Assembly: GCA_946221045.1 (NCBI GenBank)
Contig: CAMIIY010000042.1
Coordinates: forward strand, 1-10,295
Length of the DNA: 10,295 nt
Reading direction: 5' to 3'
From: an uncultured Oceanospirillaceae bacterium
GTDB lineage: Bacteria > Pseudomonadota > Gammaproteobacteria > Pseudomonadales > Balneatricaceae
The notes under the pieces are model-generated. The model was not told the DNA's origin and ran no database searches. It saw only the letters and a program-made list of their open reading frames with translations. A program made the position numbers and the translations under genes. This document shows, piece by piece, positions 1 to 7,214 of the stretch; the stretch's first letter is position 1, and every line of letters begins with the position of its first letter.

Positions 1-630
1 AGTCAGTACCGTAGGACGCCTGCCCCGCTGCAACTGCCGAATGATCAGTTCAACCGCCTGTTGCTGATCCCGGGTCAGGCAGGGGGGCGCCGCGTCAGCC
101 GCTGCATCAACGGCCTCAGCATTCAGGTCAGAAAACAGCACTTCACTGTCCGGCAGCGGCTGGCCTTCCTGAATAATCAGACTGTAAGGATCATCTTCCA
201 GCAGGCGGCAGACGCGACTGATAAAACGCCGTCCCACAGACTGCGTGGTATAAGGTTCAACCACCAGGGTCCGGTGTTCGGGGTCATCAAAATCAGGCCA
301 ATCAGACAGCGGAGGGCAAAGTAATATCAACAGTCCCCCGCCAGACAGGGTCCCGCTGATTTGACCAAAACTGTTGGGGTTAAAACCATCCCAGGCATCA
401 TAAATCAGCGAGGTCAGGGTCTGGCCCAACAGCCGATGGGCTTCTCTGACCGGCAGGGCCACCATGCCCTCGGGTGGGTGTTGTCCTAGCCAGATACTGT
501 CCGCAGTCGCCTGTTCTGCAGCCCGTTGACGTGCCCACTGTGCGGAGCCACTGAAAACCAGCAACCGGCGATGATTCTGCTGAACCGCCTGCTCTTTCAG
601 GCGCTCAACCAGCGCAGCGTAATTCGTCAC
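1..630 (-). CDS. tmcA: tRNA(Met) cytidine acetyltransferase TmcA, N-terminal part (cut by window edge)
   Basis: The reading frame is open from a GTG at 630-628 through the left edge, giving 210 residues of a protein that is normally about 700. TmcA uses acetyl-CoA and ATP to make N4-acetylcytidine at the wobble base of elongator tRNA-Met. What is seen: an N-terminal RRLLVFSG strand (residues 21-28), then a YDAWDGFNPNSFGQISGTL-type segment with a GGGLLILL strand (about 77-104), both typical of the TmcA N-terminal domain. The frame then enters the helicase-like domain with LTRDQQQAV (185-193) and RRPTVLT. The window ends just before the expected Walker A GRGKS motif. No ATG fits; the GTG has a weak AGGT upstream and begins 21 bp after the stop of the GGDEF gene, in the same frame, so it is probably translated from the same transcript. 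The acetyltransferase domain is not visible here. Confidence 0.92.
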   Translation of the reverse strand, partial: MTNYAALVERLKEQAVQQNHRRLLVFSGSAQWARQRAAEQATADSIWLGQHPPEGMVALPVREAHRLLGQTLTSLIYDAWDGFNPNSFGQISGTLSGGGLLILLCPPLSDWPDFDDPEHRTLVVEPYTTQSVGRRFISRVCRLLEDDPYSLIIQEGQPLPDSEVLFSDLNAEAVDAAADAAPPCLTRDQQQAVELIIRQLQRGRRPTVLT

Positions 631-651
631 GCGGATACCTGCCGGCTGACA

Positions 652-2061
652 TCAGCCACCAAAGCCAAACTCCGGATGCTCAGTTTCTTCAACATAAGCT
701 TCAAACTGACTGCCACCTTTAGCCTCAGCACGTTGTAGCTGCTCCTGCGCCAGATTCATCAGACGATCAAACCGCATACGATCTGAAGGCTGCAGGGTGA
801 CCAGCCCCACACTGACCGACACATAGGCTTGTGGCTGATCAGCCGCATGGGGAATGGCTGCAGAGAGCACACTATCACAACAGCGTTCAGCCAGCGTCGG
901 CGCATTTTCATTGGTGGCAGGCAACACAAAGGCGAAGGTATCAAGTTCAATGTGCGCCAGCAGGTCACCCGGGCGAGAGATACAGCCGGCCAGCAGCATC
1001 CCCAGTTGTGACAGCAACTGTTCCTGCTGCCCCTGTCCAAACTCGTCCCGGTAAGCGCCCAGCCCATCCACCTTCACCAGCATCAGGGTCAGCGGATTGA
1101 ATTCACGTACAGCACGCCGGATCTCACTGTCCAGCACCTGCTCAAAGCGGGTCTGATTGGCCAGCCCGGTGATAGGGTCAGCTACCAGACTGGCATTCAA
1201 CTGGGCTTCCAGCTGATCACGCTGCTGGCGATGCTGAATAAATACCTTCGCCTGTTTTTTCTGAAAGGCCGCATAAAAAAACGCCAGTAACAGGCCGGTC
1301 AGCAGGATCATCGACGGCAACCAGCTACCGGTGTGCCGAAGGAAACTGTCTGAGGCATAAAGGGTCAGTTGCAGGGTATCATCCCGCAGCGGAAACTCAC
1401 TGCGGGAGATAGCCACAGGATCAGTGACGGGAAGTTCACTGGCCAGCAGCGCAGGCTGACCCAGTTTGCCCAGCTCAAAGCTGACCCCTTCCGGCAGATC
1501 GGTTAAGCCACTTTGTTCAAGCAACACCTGCAACCGGCTCACGGTCACCAGAAAGCCACTTTTGCGTTTGGCGCTGTTGATCAGTAAAACACCCTGACTG
1601 GATTCGACCAGATGCGACTCAGTCTGCTGGCCGGCAACACTCTGATCCAGCAAGCTGGCTAATTGAGACTGCAGCGAGGCCGCTTCCGGCTGCAACCAGC
1701 GCAATACCGGTTCGGTATCACTGCTGGCATAGCTGGCCAGCATCAGTGCGGCGGGGTATTGCTGCGCCAGCAATGGTAGCACGGTGGCAAAGGCCGCCGG
1801 CTCATCTGCCGATGTCTGACTGACACTGCGCAGCATGCCGGCCAGCTCCAGCTCCTGCTGTAAACGCTGACCAAACTGCTGGCTTTGCGCAGCAAAACGG
1901 GCAGTAAAATCTTTCGCGGCAATGTCCTGTTCCTGTTTAGTCAGGAGCAAAAATACCAGAACGGCAAATAACACGCCACACAAGGCAAAGAGCCAGATCG
2001 GATCAATGTTGCGCTTGGCTGAGTGTACTTTTTTTATTTTTTCTGCGGTCATAACCATCAT
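652..2061 (-). CDS. Membrane protein with degenerate GGDEF domain (likely c-di-GMP receptor or inactive cyclase)
   Basis: This 469-residue protein has a first membrane helix at about 23-40 and a periplasmic sensor-like region at about 42-247 with no clear family (CHASE-like at best). A second helix follows at about 249-267, then a short helical linker and a cytoplasmic GGDEF-family domain (about 290-455). DPITGLANQTRF (295-306) is the usual start of that domain. At the active site the GGDEF pentad is replaced by ELDTF (372-376), so the catalytic glutamate is lost and cyclase activity is unlikely. RPGD at 363-366 sits exactly where the product-inhibition RxxD site lies in active cyclases and is intact. 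Known proteins with a lost GGDEF but kept RxxD, such as PelD, act as c-di-GMP receptors; that role here is inference. Three in-frame ATGs occur in the first four codons and no strong ribosome site picks one. It lies between the HTH ORF and tmcA on the same strand. Confidence 0.88.
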   Translation of the reverse strand: MMVMTAEKIKKVHSAKRNIDPIWLFALCGVLFAVLVFLLLTKQEQDIAAKDFTARFAAQSQQFGQRLQQELELAGMLRSVSQTSADEPAAFATVLPLLAQQYPAALMLASYASSDTEPVLRWLQPEAASLQSQLASLLDQSVAGQQTESHLVESSQGVLLINSAKRKSGFLVTVSRLQVLLEQSGLTDLPEGVSFELGKLGQPALLASELPVTDPVAISRSEFPLRDDTLQLTLYASDSFLRHTGSWLPSMILLTGLLLAFFYAAFQKKQAKVFIQHRQQRDQLEAQLNASLVADPITGLANQTRFEQVLDSEIRRAVREFNPLTLMLVKVDGLGAYRDEFGQGQQEQLLSQLGMLLAGCISRPGDLLAHIELDTFAFVLPATNENAPTLAERCCDSVLSAAIPHAADQPQAYVSVSVGLVTLQPSDRMRFDRLMNLAQEQLQRAEAKGGSQFEAYVEETEHPEFGFGG

Positions 2062-2127
2062 CCAGCTTGAGTTGGGATGCCAGGATTAACATACAGTATG
2101 CCACCAGAATTGAGTAAACTCAGTAAT

Positions 2128-2313
2128 TTAGCGCTGAATGTAAAACTGGAAAAATTCTTCAAGGTTGTATTCCATCTCCCGAATCCGCTCAATCAGGGTT
2201 TCATTCAACACCTGCCCCGTGCCCAACAGCAAAATACCACTGGGACTGAAGAGATCCCGACTCAGGGTCATACCCGGCATCAGGTCATCGCTTTTCAGCT
2301 CGGTATCATTCAG
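2128..2313 (-). pseudogene. Frame-shifted C-terminal segment of the HTH gene
   Basis: Read in the -1 frame relative to the HTH ORF, this stretch is open to a TAA at 2130-2128 and encodes about 61 residues. These include SDDLMPGMTLSRDLFSPSG, then GILLLGTGQVLNETLIERIRE. The pattern (pGM.L..D, then G.LLL..G..L....I..I) resembles the short N-terminal region that precedes HD-GYP and similar signalling domains. A single extra C in the CCC at 2316-2314 would join it in frame to the HTH. The earliest in-frame ATG (2280) lacks a visible ribosome site, so independent translation from it looks poor. Possible readings: a decayed gene, a sequencing error in a short C run, a programmed frameshift, or a coupled second cistron. 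The zero-frame codons AAA-CCC do not form a canonical X-XXY-YYZ slippery heptamer. Confidence 0.5.
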
Positions 2314-2504
2314 GGTTTCAGTTCCAGCGGCACCGGCATGCCATGGGTATGCAGAAACTGCAGAAAGTCGGTTTCAATCACCCGATTATTGCCCCGTCCC
2401 GGTAACTTGTGTGCCTGCAGAGAACCCCGCTCAATCCAGCGGATCACAGTACGCAGGTTCACGTCACACATGAGGGCTATATCACCTGTTGTGAATGTTT
2501 TCAT
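2310..2504 (-). CDS. MerR/excisionase-type helix-turn-helix ORF, probably N-terminal part of a split gene
   Basis: A 64-residue ORF begins with a good ribosome site (AGAGGGG, a few bases before the ATG at 2504). It reads as a compact winged helix-turn-helix: TTGDIALMCDVNLRTVIRWIERG (5-27, helix-turn-helix) followed by a LPGRGNNRV wing (34-42) and an ETDFLQFL helix. This is the BldC/excisionase-like DNA-binding fold, often placed at the start of longer regulators. It stops at TGA (2312-2310) right after PVPLELKP. The adjacent sequence, read in the -1 frame, continues as a plausible second domain (see next entry). So this is either a stand-alone small regulator or the front of a roughly 125-residue protein broken by a one-base deletion. 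It heads the GGDEF-tmcA gene group. The target of regulation cannot be read from the sequence. Confidence 0.72.
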   Translation of the reverse strand: MKTFTTGDIALMCDVNLRTVIRWIERGSLQAHKLPGRGNNRVIETDFLQFLHTHGMPVPLELKP

Positions 2505-2737
2505 CGCCCCTCTGTATTAGCACTGACTTATAAATCTAATACCCAGATGACATTTGTGACAATTCCGACAATCAAACCCATGTTTAAACTCGGGCATTGG
2601 CAGCCCCAAACAGACAACTTCTGATCATCCAAAAGCGTCATATTTCCGTAATTAACGGGAACAATTGTCGAGAAAACACCTGCATCAGCAGGGATTCGGC
2701 GTTAAGATTGGCGGTTCACTGAAATTGGATTATCTGA
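2505..2737. promoter_or_regulatory. Divergent promoter region between the HTH-GGDEF-tmcA group and folE-folX
   Basis: This 233-bp gap lies between two divergent start codons and must hold both promoters. On the minus strand a TTGTCA (complement around 2555-2560) has a loose -10-like TTAGAT 17 bp on, upstream of the HTH start; the match is weak. On the plus side no confident -35/-10 pair is visible. TTAAGATT near 2702-2709 could be a poor -10 for folE. Around 2645-2662 there is an imperfect palindrome (TTCCGTAATTAACGGGAA). No small ORF looks real here. Confidence 0.4.
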
Positions 2738-3292
2738 ATGAGCAACCCACTACAAACGTCATACCGCAACATCATAGAACTGCTCGGCGAGAACCCTGAG
2801 CGGGAAGGTCTGGTCGACACCCCCAGTCGCGCTGCCAAAGCGATGCAGTTTCTGACTGAAGGCTATCAGCAGGATCTGGCAACGGTGACCAACAATGCCG
2901 TATTTTCCTCCGACACTGACGAGATGGTGCTGGTACGCGATATCGAACTCTACTCCCTGTGTGAGCACCATGTGTTGCCTTTCATCGGCACCTGCCATAT
3001 CGGCTACATCCCCAACGGCAAAGTGCTGGGTTTGTCCAAGTTCGCCCGCATTGTGAACATGTATGCGCGTCGTTTGCAGATTCAGGAAAATCTGACCCGC
3101 GAAATCGCTGAAGCGATTCAGACCGTGACCGGTGCCAAGGGGGTCGGGGTCATTATTCAGGCGCAGCATATGTGCATGATGATGCGCGGCGTACAGAAGC
3201 AGAACTCCAACATGCGCACCTCGGTCATGCTGGGCAGCTTCCGCGAGAACGACAAAACCCGTAATGAATTCCTGCAGCTTCTGAGAGGCTAA
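2738..3292 (+). CDS. folE: GTP cyclohydrolase I
   Basis: This 184-residue enzyme opens the purine ring of GTP to give 7,8-dihydroneopterin triphosphate, the first step of folate and pterin synthesis. Visible signature: [10 protein letters not shown] (73-82) with the zinc ligands Cys75 and His78 and catalytic His77, the third zinc ligand Cys146 in [11 protein letters not shown], and the substrate-pocket segment [20 protein letters not shown] (98-117). Spacing between C75 and C146 equals that of C110 and C181 in the E. coli enzyme; the protein is shorter than E. coli FolE only at the N-terminus. A GGAT lies about 8 bases before the ATG. It is followed 17 bp later by folX, so this copy may feed monapterin rather than only folate. 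Whether another folE exists elsewhere in the genome cannot be told from here. Confidence 0.96.
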   Translation: MSNPLQTSYRNIIELLGENPEREGLVDTPSRAAKAMQFLTEGYQQDLATVTNNAVFSSDTDEMVLVRDIELYSLCEHHVLPFIGTCHIGYIPNGKVLGLSKFARIVNMYARRLQIQENLTREIAEAIQTVTGAKGVGVIIQAQHMCMMMRGVQKQNSNMRTSVMLGSFRENDKTRNEFLQLLRG

Positions 3293-3309
3293 CGGCCCGG
3301 AGACACCTC

Positions 3310-3681
3310 ATGTCGATCAGCAATGCCATTATCCGCATTACCAATCTGCGCCTGCGTACCTTTATTGGTTTTAATCCGGAAGAGATGCAGAAACAGCAGG
3401 ACGTGGTGATCAATATCGAGATCCACTACCCGGCGGATAAGGCCTATGCTGAAGATGATGTCGACAAGGCCCTGAACTACAAAACCATCACCAAAGAGGT
3501 GATCGGTCATGTGGAAGACGGTCGTTTTCTGCTGCTGGAAAAACTGGTGGCCGATGTGCTGGACATCGCTTCGGCCCACCCCTGGACCGAATATGCCAGC
3601 GTCACCATCGACAAACCCCATGCCCTGAGGTTTGCCGACTCTGTTTCCCTCACCCTGCAGTGGCAGCGCGAAGCCGGGTAA
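3310..3681 (+). CDS. folX: Dihydroneopterin triphosphate 2'-epimerase
   Basis: This 123-residue protein closely follows E. coli FolX along its length: [15 protein letters not shown] near the N-terminus, [45 protein letters not shown], then a C-terminal [17 protein letters not shown]. FolX is a relative of dihydroneopterin aldolase (FolB) and inverts C2' of dihydroneopterin triphosphate to the monapterin form. The ALRFADSVS ending and the NLRLRTFIG start favour FolX over FolB. A GGAG ribosome site lies about 7 bases before the ATG, and folE ends 17 bp upstream, giving an obvious two-gene operon. The monapterin reductase FolM and phenylalanine hydroxylase, known partners in pseudomonads, are not in this window. 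Confidence 0.94.
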   Translation: MSISNAIIRITNLRLRTFIGFNPEEMQKQQDVVINIEIHYPADKAYAEDDVDKALNYKTITKEVIGHVEDGRFLLLEKLVADVLDIASAHPWTEYASVTIDKPHALRFADSVSLTLQWQREAG

Positions 3682-3696
3682 CGGCCAGATAACCCC

Positions 3697-5622
3697 CTAA
3701 GTCAGCTCAGCCGGATCAATAAACAGCGGTAGCGGACTGCCCATAATGGCGGCAATAGCCCCCAGCATTTCACGCTCCACCACCGTGATCTGACCATCCT
3801 GCTGAATACAGTGACGAATCGCACTGAACACCCGCCCCTTATCCCGGGGCTGCACCCGGCCCAGCCGGCGCACCGCAGCGGTTAATTGCTGGATATCGGC
3901 GTCATCGGGGCTCAGGGGTGTCAGGGTATAGAGCCCGGCGGCATTCACGCCCCGGTAGAATGCTTTATCTGCATCAGCCTGATCGGCATGGCCATGCTGT
4001 GACAACACACTCAGCACCAGTTGCAGGGATTCCGCCACGGCCTGCAGTTTCAGGTAGGGAGCCAGGGGTGCGTCCTGCTGTTCAAAGGTCGGCGCCAGAT
4101 ACTGATACACCAGCTGATACAGACACCACTCAAACAGATCGGTTTGCTGGTCGGCCCGGATCAGTGTCATCAACGCCCGTTTAAAGGCCTGGTACTGCTC
4201 GGCTGACAAAGTTTTAAGTGCCGGCAGCAACAGCTCGATCAACGGCAAGCGCAGGGCGGTATCCAGCTCCGCACTCTGGCGATAGAGCGTTTCCGTCAGG
4301 GCCTTAACCCCGCTAAAGCCGGTCTGTTGCACCCACGCCAGTTGCCGCAGGCGTGTCTCTTCATCGTCCGCCAGCAACAAAGCAAAACAGAGCGCTACGG
4401 CACCCAGGCTGTCATGGGCCTGCTCCACTAGTGCTTCCGGTAGGGTATCAAGCTGAATCCGCACCTGATCCAGCGGGGCATCAGCATCCGCCAGTGTGCC
4501 AAGCAACACGCCCCCCAGCACCGCCGCACCGCGCGCCTGCTGCTGACGACTGGCCTGCTTAAGTTGCTCGGCTTCTTCACGTCTTTTTTGCAGGCGGGAG
4601 GGTTCGCTGCGATAGAGATAGTTGCCATCCCAGTCGGGCTGGACACGCAGGATACGTTCCATCAAGGGTGGATGCGTGGCAAAGGGGGCCGACATTTTAC
4701 GAATCACCTGACCAAAAAACAGATGACTGACCTCGCTGCGCTGATCACTCTGTAACTCAGCGCCAAACTGGCTGCCTCCAATCAGTTTCAGGGCATCACT
4801 GATCCCTTTCCGATCACGGGTAAACTGCACCGCACTGGCATCCGCCAGGTATTCCCTCTGTCGGCTCACCGCAGCCTTGATCAGTTGCCCAAACAAGGTG
4901 CCCAACCAGCCAATCACCATCAGTATCAGCCCGACAATCGCAATCTGACCATTGGACTTACGCCGGTTACGGCTGCGACTGCCCCGCAGCAGGATTTCGC
5001 CCACCTTACCGATAAACACAATGCCATGCAGCAGCGCAATCAGACGCAGATTAAGGCGCATATCGCCGTTGAGAATATGACTGAACTCATGGGCTACCAC
5101 GCCCTGCAGTTCGTTGCGCTTAAAGGTCTCGACACAGCCCCGGGTCAGACCCACCACCGCATCTTCCGGGCGGTTACCGGCGGCAAACGCATTGATGCCC
5201 AGCTCATGTTCCAGCAGATAGACCGGCGGAACCGGCATACCGGAGGCGATGGCCATCTCTTCCACCACATTCAGCGCCTGCCGTTCATTCGGGTCAGCGG
5301 TACCGGGGGAGATCTGGCGGCCACCGAGTGACTCCGCCACCGCCCGGCCACCGGACGACAACTGAAACCACTTATAGAGAATGGCCAGTCCCACCGCACC
5401 ACAGACCAGCAGACTGATCAGCAGAAAAATCCGCAGCGAAAACAGCTCCATCAGTCCACGCTCGGACGCGGCCTGCAGGGTCTGTTGCTGACTCAGCATC
5501 CACCAGGTCAGCACCAGCGCCGCATTGGTGATCATGATCAGGCAGAACACCGCCAGCACAAATAACAGGACCAGCCAGAGCGTATTTCGCCTGGCTTTAT
5601 CCTGATGAGAAAAAAAATCCAT
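3697..5622 (-). CDS. M48-family (HtpX-like) membrane zinc metalloprotease with long C-terminal domain
   Basis: This is a 641-residue protein. Two membrane helices lie at about 13-42 and 62-84, followed by the protease domain. The zinc motif HEFSH is at 178-182, a third-ligand glutamate at 257 in SRQREYLADASAVQFTR, and HPPLMERI at 317-324, all hallmarks of M48 proteases. Hydrophobic stretches at about 192-212 and 226-247 may be further membrane segments. Residues from about 335 to 641 form a long leucine/glutamine-rich helical domain. It ends in a segment like the C-terminus of TerB-type domains (dG.it..Er.ml.aia..mg.plP, about 605-634). HtpX-type proteases degrade misfolded membrane proteins; the substrate here is unknown. 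The start is 11 bp downstream of lemA, its frequent partner. It converges on folX with only 15 bp between stops and no visible terminator hairpin. Confidence 0.92.
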   Translation of the reverse strand: MDFFSHQDKARRNTLWLVLLFVLAVFCLIMITNAALVLTWWMLSQQQTLQAASERGLMELFSLRIFLLISLLVCGAVGLAILYKWFQLSSGGRAVAESLGGRQISPGTADPNERQALNVVEEMAIASGMPVPPVYLLEHELGINAFAAGNRPEDAVVGLTRGCVETFKRNELQGVVAHEFSHILNGDMRLNLRLIALLHGIVFIGKVGEILLRGSRSRNRRKSNGQIAIVGLILMVIGWLGTLFGQLIKAAVSRQREYLADASAVQFTRDRKGISDALKLIGGSQFGAELQSDQRSEVSHLFFGQVIRKMSAPFATHPPLMERILRVQPDWDGNYLYRSEPSRLQKRREEAEQLKQASRQQQARGAAVLGGVLLGTLADADAPLDQVRIQLDTLPEALVEQAHDSLGAVALCFALLLADDEETRLRQLAWVQQTGFSGVKALTETLYRQSAELDTALRLPLIELLLPALKTLSAEQYQAFKRALMTLIRADQQTDLFEWCLYQLVYQYLAPTFEQQDAPLAPYLKLQAVAESLQLVLSVLSQHGHADQADADKAFYRGVNAAGLYTLTPLSPDDADIQQLTAAVRRLGRVQPRDKGRVFSAIRHCIQQDGQITVVEREMLGAIAAIMGSPLPLFIDPAELT

Positions 5623-5633
5623 GGCGGGTCAGC

Positions 5634-6227
5634 TCAGAAACTGATTTTAGGCACCTGCTGAATCTCGGCACTGTCAGCAAACTCCAGCAGCGAGGCATCC
5701 TGACGATGACCAAAGGTGTTGCTCAACATATTGACCGGAAAGCTCTGGCGATACTCGTTATACGCCGTTACGGCATCATTAAACGACTGCCGGGCAAAGG
5801 CCACACGGTTTTCCGTGGTGGTCAGCTCTTCACTCAGCTGCATCATGTTCTCGTTGGCCTTCAGCTCCGGGTAGGCTTCCATCACCACATTCAGTTTGCT
5901 CAACGCCCCCTGCAGAATGCCCTCAGCACCGGCCAGTTGCTGCATCGCATCGCCGCCCAGGGTCGCTGCAGCACCTTTGAGCATTGCAGCCGCCTCATTA
6001 CGTGCAGCGGTGACTGCTTCCAGCGTTTCCCGCTCGTGGGCCATATAACCCTTGGCAGTTTCCACCAGATTAGGGATCAGATCGTAGCGCCGTTTGAGCT
6101 GCACCTCGATCTGCGAAAAGGCATTTTCATGGCGGTTTTTCAGGCTCACCAAGCGGTTGTAGATGGTGATGACATAAAACACACTGCCGACAATCAGCAG
6201 GGTAAAAATAATCGCTCCGACACTCAC
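5634..6227 (-). CDS. lemA: LemA family protein
   Basis: This 197-residue protein has one N-terminal membrane helix (about 4-22) followed by the classic LemA pattern: YNRLVSLKNRHENAFSQIEVQLKRRYDLIPNLVETAKGYMAHE (23-65). Helical segments and an AYNEYRQSFPVNMLSNTFGH stretch follow, typical of the family C-terminus. The start is GTG, supported by AAGGAG 8 bases upstream. LemA proteins are long helical membrane-anchored proteins of unclear biochemical role, found next to M48 proteases or TPM-domain proteins. Here the M48 gene follows after 11 bp, suggesting they work together at the inner membrane. That functional link is inference from recurrent gene pairing. Confidence 0.94.
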   Translation of the reverse strand: MSVGAIIFTLLIVGSVFYVITIYNRLVSLKNRHENAFSQIEVQLKRRYDLIPNLVETAKGYMAHERETLEAVTAARNEAAAMLKGAAATLGGDAMQQLAGAEGILQGALSKLNVVMEAYPELKANENMMQLSEELTTTENRVAFARQSFNDAVTAYNEYRQSFPVNMLSNTFGHRQDASLLEFADSAEIQQVPKISF

Positions 6228-6264
6228 GTTTTTTGCTCCTTGTTAAAAGATTCCCGTCTGATCG

Positions 6265-6468
6265 TTACTGACCACGCTTGCGACGTTCACTGACCAGTTC
6301 GCCCGCTACGCCCCAGTTATCCATCGGCACTTCATCAATCACCACCACCGTGGTGGCCGGATTCTTACCCAGCACGTCCACCAGCAGTTGGGTGGCACCC
6401 TCAATCAGTTGCTGTTTCTGTTCCCGGGTCACCCCTTCATCGGTAATACGAATATTCACATAAGGCAT
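6265..6468 (-). CDS. 4-oxalocrotonate tautomerase family protein
   Basis: This 67-residue protein is of the usual size for the family. It begins Met-Pro, so the catalytic amino-terminal proline would be exposed after Met removal. MPYVNIRITDEGVTREQKQQ fits the first strand and helix, and TVVVIDEVPMDNWGVAGE (about 40-57) the second strand region. Such enzymes tautomerise enol/keto acids, act as trimers of dimers, and are cytoplasmic. The substrate cannot be told. AAGGAG lies 7 bases before the ATG. It sits 27 bp after smrA and 37 bp before lemA, all on the minus strand. Confidence 0.9.
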   Translation of the reverse strand: MPYVNIRITDEGVTREQKQQLIEGATQLLVDVLGKNPATTVVVIDEVPMDNWGVAGELVSERRKRGQ

Positions 6469-6495
6469 CTGAGTGCTCCTTACACTGACACAGCA

Positions 6496-7074
6496 TCAGC
6501 GTTTTTGATGTATTTCCCAGTTTTCCTGACGTTTCTTTTCACTTTTGCGCAGCAAAACATACAAGGCACCGTGCCCACCCTGTTGTGGCTGTGCCGAATG
6601 GAACGCCATCACTTCCGGCAGTAGTGGCAGCCAGTGTTCCAGGTAACTTTTCATTTTATTCGGCCCATCGGTGCGCTGATGACTGCGTCCGTGGGTGATC
6701 AGCACCGTGCGGATATCCAGCTTTATACATTCGCGGATAAAACTCAGCAGATCATCCAGTGCCTGTCCCGGGGTTTTGCGCATCAGCTCCAGCCGCGCAT
6801 CAACCTGATAATGCCCCAGCCGCAGATTTTTATAGACTCCCTCCTGCACACCATCGCGTTTCCACGCCAGCGGATCCAGCGGGTGACGCCATTCAATTTC
6901 AGAGGTAGTGAGTTCACCTTCGGCACCGGCCAGCGCGGCGCGGCGGCGGGCAGCCGCATTGGGGTTGCTTCGGTGCGAACGTTGCGCCGACAGATCAGCG
7001 CGTTTACCGGTTTGCAGCGGTTTAACACCTTCGCCCTGCAACCATTGAGAGAAACTGGTTTCAGATTTATTCAT
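6496..7074 (-). CDS. smrA: Smr-domain protein, SmrA type (putative DNA endonuclease)
   Basis: The protein is about 192 residues. It has an N-terminal basic, poorly ordered stretch (rich in R, A, S, about 20-50), then WKRDGVQEGVYKNLRLGHYQVDARLEL and the Smr core. The core has RLGHYQVDARLDLM-like strand-helix, FIRECIKLDIRTVLITHGRS (about 112-131) and QQGGHGALYVLLRK at the end. The order matches E. coli SmrA (YdaL) throughout. Smr domains occur at the end of MutS2 and are nucleases in several tested cases; the role of this one in the cell is unknown. The open frame also begins at GTG 7080, two codons upstream of ATG 7074; I prefer the ATG, though the ribosome site (GGGTG) is weak for either. It is the first gene of the smrA-tautomerase-lemA-M48 unit. 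Confidence 0.88.
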   Translation of the reverse strand: MNKSETSFSQWLQGEGVKPLQTGKRADLSAQRSHRSNPNAAARRRAALAGAEGELTTSEIEWRHPLDPLAWKRDGVQEGVYKNLRLGHYQVDARLELMRKTPGQALDDLLSFIRECIKLDIRTVLITHGRSHQRTDGPNKMKSYLEHWLPLLPEVMAFHSAQPQQGGHGALYVLLRKSEKKRQENWEIHQKR

Positions 7075-7214
7075 GATCACCCGGTTTGCCTGGCAGGCAA
7101 TTTATTCTTCAGTAAGCGAAACAAAGGCATGCCGTTTGTGTCTTTAATAATGCGTCGCATCAGGCTACATTGGTGCGGTTCAAGGCACATAAACATAAGA
7201 ATAAGGGAACCCGC
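7075..7214. promoter_or_regulatory. Divergent promoter region with two palindromes
   Basis: This 140-bp gap separates smrA (minus) from the LysM-like gene (plus). It contains a perfect 15-bp inverted repeat TTGCCT-GGC-AGGCAA at 7086-7100, only 11 bp upstream of the smrA ATG, and a shorter perfect one, ATGCG-T-CGCAT, at 7150-7160. Either could be an operator, or the first a hairpin in the smrA leader. Read on the plus strand the first is followed by T-rich TTTATTCTT, like a terminator, but no plus-strand gene precedes it. No confident -35/-10 pair was found. Confidence 0.4.

Noticed and set aside
61..110. Possible frameshift in tmcA around the run of six G's at 82-87
   Set aside because: The minus-strand frame stays open across it (APPCLTRDQQ) and enters the expected helicase-domain motif, so no shift is needed.
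2111..2127. Short palindrome GAGTAAACTC between the HTH segment and the GGDEF gene as a terminator
   Set aside because: The stem is 4 bp and AT-rich with no following T run; it would not separate the transcript.
2310..2320. Programmed -1 frameshift at AAACCCTGA
   Set aside because: Zero-frame codons are AAA-CCC-TGA, so the A-AAC-CCT heptamer is not in the required phase, and no downstream stimulatory hairpin was obvious. Not excluded, only unsupported.
2759..3169. Long minus-strand open frame inside folE and similar antisense frames in other genes
   Set aside because: These are antisense to strongly supported genes, have no recognisable motifs and reflect GC-rich codon bias.
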